Shown: positions 62,727-64,000 of the stretch, piece by piece
Layout of the letters: each line of letters begins with the position of its first letter
Numbering within the stretch: the stretch's first letter is position 1
Translations under genes and position numbers: made by a program
The notes under the pieces: model-generated
What the model was told of the DNA's origin: nothing
Seen by the model: the letters and a program-made list of their open reading frames with translations, nothing else
Database searches by the model: none
DNA from: Macrotrachela quadricornifera
Lineage: Eukaryota; Rotifera; Eurotatoria; Philodinida; Philodinidae
Reading direction: 5' to 3'
DNA: 64,000 nucleotides
Assembly: GCA_022393335.1 (NCBI GenBank)
Contig: JAJEKB010020718.1
Location: forward strand, 375,410 to 439,409

Positions 62727-63620
62727 CAGAGACCGAAATCGGCAGAAAAAATTCAATTCGGATTCGATTCGATTCGATATCTTTCTTAAAATTTGCAATT
62801 CGGTTCGACTGGATTCGATCGTACTGATATTCGACTCGACTCGACTCGATTCGGCTCTGCTTTAATTCAAAAAATGATATCATATTGTTATATATCGTAT
62901 GTATTTGTAAATATTCCTCTTCGACGACCGCACTTGTCTGTCAATCTTTCTTCATGTACCTAGCTTTAAAACTTTATTTATCACTATGCCCTTGACGATT
63001 ATTGATTTACTTATTTACGTAATGAGAATAACAAATAAGGTCGAAGAAATAATAATTGAAAATATAGAAAAAGATTAAAAATTTTGTTTTTCCATCAGTA
63101 TGTTAAATATGATATTATTGACCGCACTAGGATCAAGATTTGATCGACGTTGAGTTATTATCTGGCCAGTTACACTAAACTGCCTTTCTACTGCAGCTGA
63201 GCTGCATGGAATCGAACAGTATTTTCTACCAAGACGAGCTAAACAGCTGCATAAGTCTGCCCTCACTTGTTATGAAAAAATATCGAGAAATAGAAGATGC
63301 ACAGCTTCTTTATTAGCTAGCTATTATTCTTCACATTAATTCAACCAACCAAATTTCTATGTGACTATATGGCTATATGGCTATATGATCAATAAAGAGG
63401 TCTCCTTTATCCGACTGAGTGAGAAGGAATTCGGTTCGATTCGATTCGCCCTATATTAAAAAAATTTTTATTCGATTCGATCCGATTCGACAACAAAAAA
63501 TTCAATTTGGTTCGGTTCGATTCGTAAACAAAAAAATTCAATTCGAAATCGATTCGAATCGGCTGGGACGAATCGAATCGAATCGAATTATTTGTGTATT
63601 CGATTCGGTTTCGGTCTCTG
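62727..63620 (-). mobile_element. 894-bp hAT element with GATTC-rich subterminal arrays
   Basis: It starts CAGAGACCGAAATCGG and ends CGGTTTCGGTCTCTG. The flanks ATGCAGAT (62719-62726) and GTGCAGAT (63621-63628) agree at 7 of 8 positions, as expected of an 8-bp hAT target duplication. Both subterminal regions (62756-62855 and 63428-63610) are arrays of (A)TTCGATTCG-like pentamer repeats. The interior carries the remaining end of a hAT transposase on the minus strand. It is an internally deleted copy. Confidence 0.8.
63075..63266 (-). pseudogene. hAT transposase C-terminal dimerisation domain fragment
   Basis: It reads CSIPCSSAAVERQFSVTGQI, then QRRSNLDPSAVNNIIFNILM. This is the signature end of hAT transposases (PaSSa..ERvFS....i...rR..L.p). 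Only about 63 residues remain; the catalytic RNase H-like part and zinc finger are gone. Confidence 0.85.
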
Positions 63621-63628
63621 GTGCAGAT

Positions 63629-64000
63629 CTCATACTGTACTCTGAAAAAAACCGAAAAACATTTTTTGTTGTTTTTTCGAAAAAACTCACTTTTCGAGTA
63701 AGCAAATGGCAATCTAATAATTACAATGTTTCTGAAAAAGAATAGTTCGGGCTATCCTCTATTGCGTTGATCGTAATCTTCATTTTTATAGTGAAAATTG
63801 TCTTTGTTAAAAGAGTCTTAAGTGATGTTTACAGTACCTGTTTTGGTGACAAAAAGTCGATTAAATAAAATTGAACGTAGCGCGATCGAACTCAAATTTT
63901 GATGTTCGAGTTGAAATCCAGCTCGGTATAAAACCACGAAAATGAGTTTGGGGCAGGGCTGCCAAATCTAAATTTAGAAAACCAGGAGTTCATTAAAAAA
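63629..64000. other. Window end, no recognisable feature
   Basis: No coding frame or repeat is recognised. Confidence 0.4.

Noticed and set aside
63407..63745. Frames rich in RFDSIR and NRIESNR on both strands
   Set aside because: Produced by the GATTC-type arrays of the hAT element.
1..64000. CRISPR arrays, operons or ribosome binding sites
   Set aside because: Spliced genes, poly(A) signals and animal gene families show nuclear eukaryotic DNA; no spaced direct-repeat array was seen.

Overview
The window looks like nuclear DNA of a bdelloid rotifer, probably an AT-rich lineage such as Rotaria. The evidence is: very low GC; short introns (57-82 bp) next to a few long ones; and gene families that are expanded in bdelloids, namely a long FG-GAP membrane protein, a TPR protein with an ADP-ribosyltransferase-like domain, a DUF4419 protein, KCTD-like BTB proteins, exostosin-like glycosyltransferases and tandem rhodopsin-like GPCRs. 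There are also many small decayed DNA transposons. The species is an inference from gene content; no rRNA or mitochondrial marker is present.

Layout. 0-11 kb: a 273-bp TTAA-flanked MITE, a DUF4419 gene (-), a KCTD-like gene (+), a frame-disrupted ART-TPR gene (+) and a piggyBac relic. 11.9-17.9 kb: a three-exon single-pass membrane protein with 28 FG-GAP/VCBS-type repeats, whose second intron carries an 875-bp fold-back element. 18.4-19.9 kb: a 1.5-kb palindromic element. 20.4-22.1 kb: a two-exon M28 metallopeptidase (-) with a GC-AG intron. 23.2-24.4 kb: a Tc1-type relic. 25.1-25.9 kb: a three-exon secreted Asn/Gln-rich protein with 18-residue repeats (-). 26.4-42 kb: an almost gene-free block of mobile-element relics (piggyBac, mariner, LINE, a hAT-like element inserted in another inverted-repeat element, three fold-backs and a FLYWCH relic). 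44.4-45.5 kb: an exostosin-like glycosyltransferase (+). 46.6-51.1 kb: a three-exon, roughly 1004-residue multi-pass membrane protein with a propeller-like and cysteine-rich ectodomain (-). 54-59.3 kb: two tandem GPCR paralogues (+). 61.3-63.6 kb: an iteron-ended element and a small hAT element with a decayed transposase end.

The genes do not form an obvious pathway. Most encode surface, secreted or membrane proteins (FG-GAP protein, M28 ectopeptidase, repeat protein, glycosyltransferase, multi-pass receptor-like protein, GPCRs), as is common in accessory, transposon-rich bdelloid DNA. The less ordinary observations are a roughly 96-bp palindromic MITE family found inside two unrelated fold-back elements, an ART-TPR gene with both a frame break and a changed catalytic motif, and two proteins whose architecture I do not recognise (25.1-25.9 kb and 46.6-51.1 kb).
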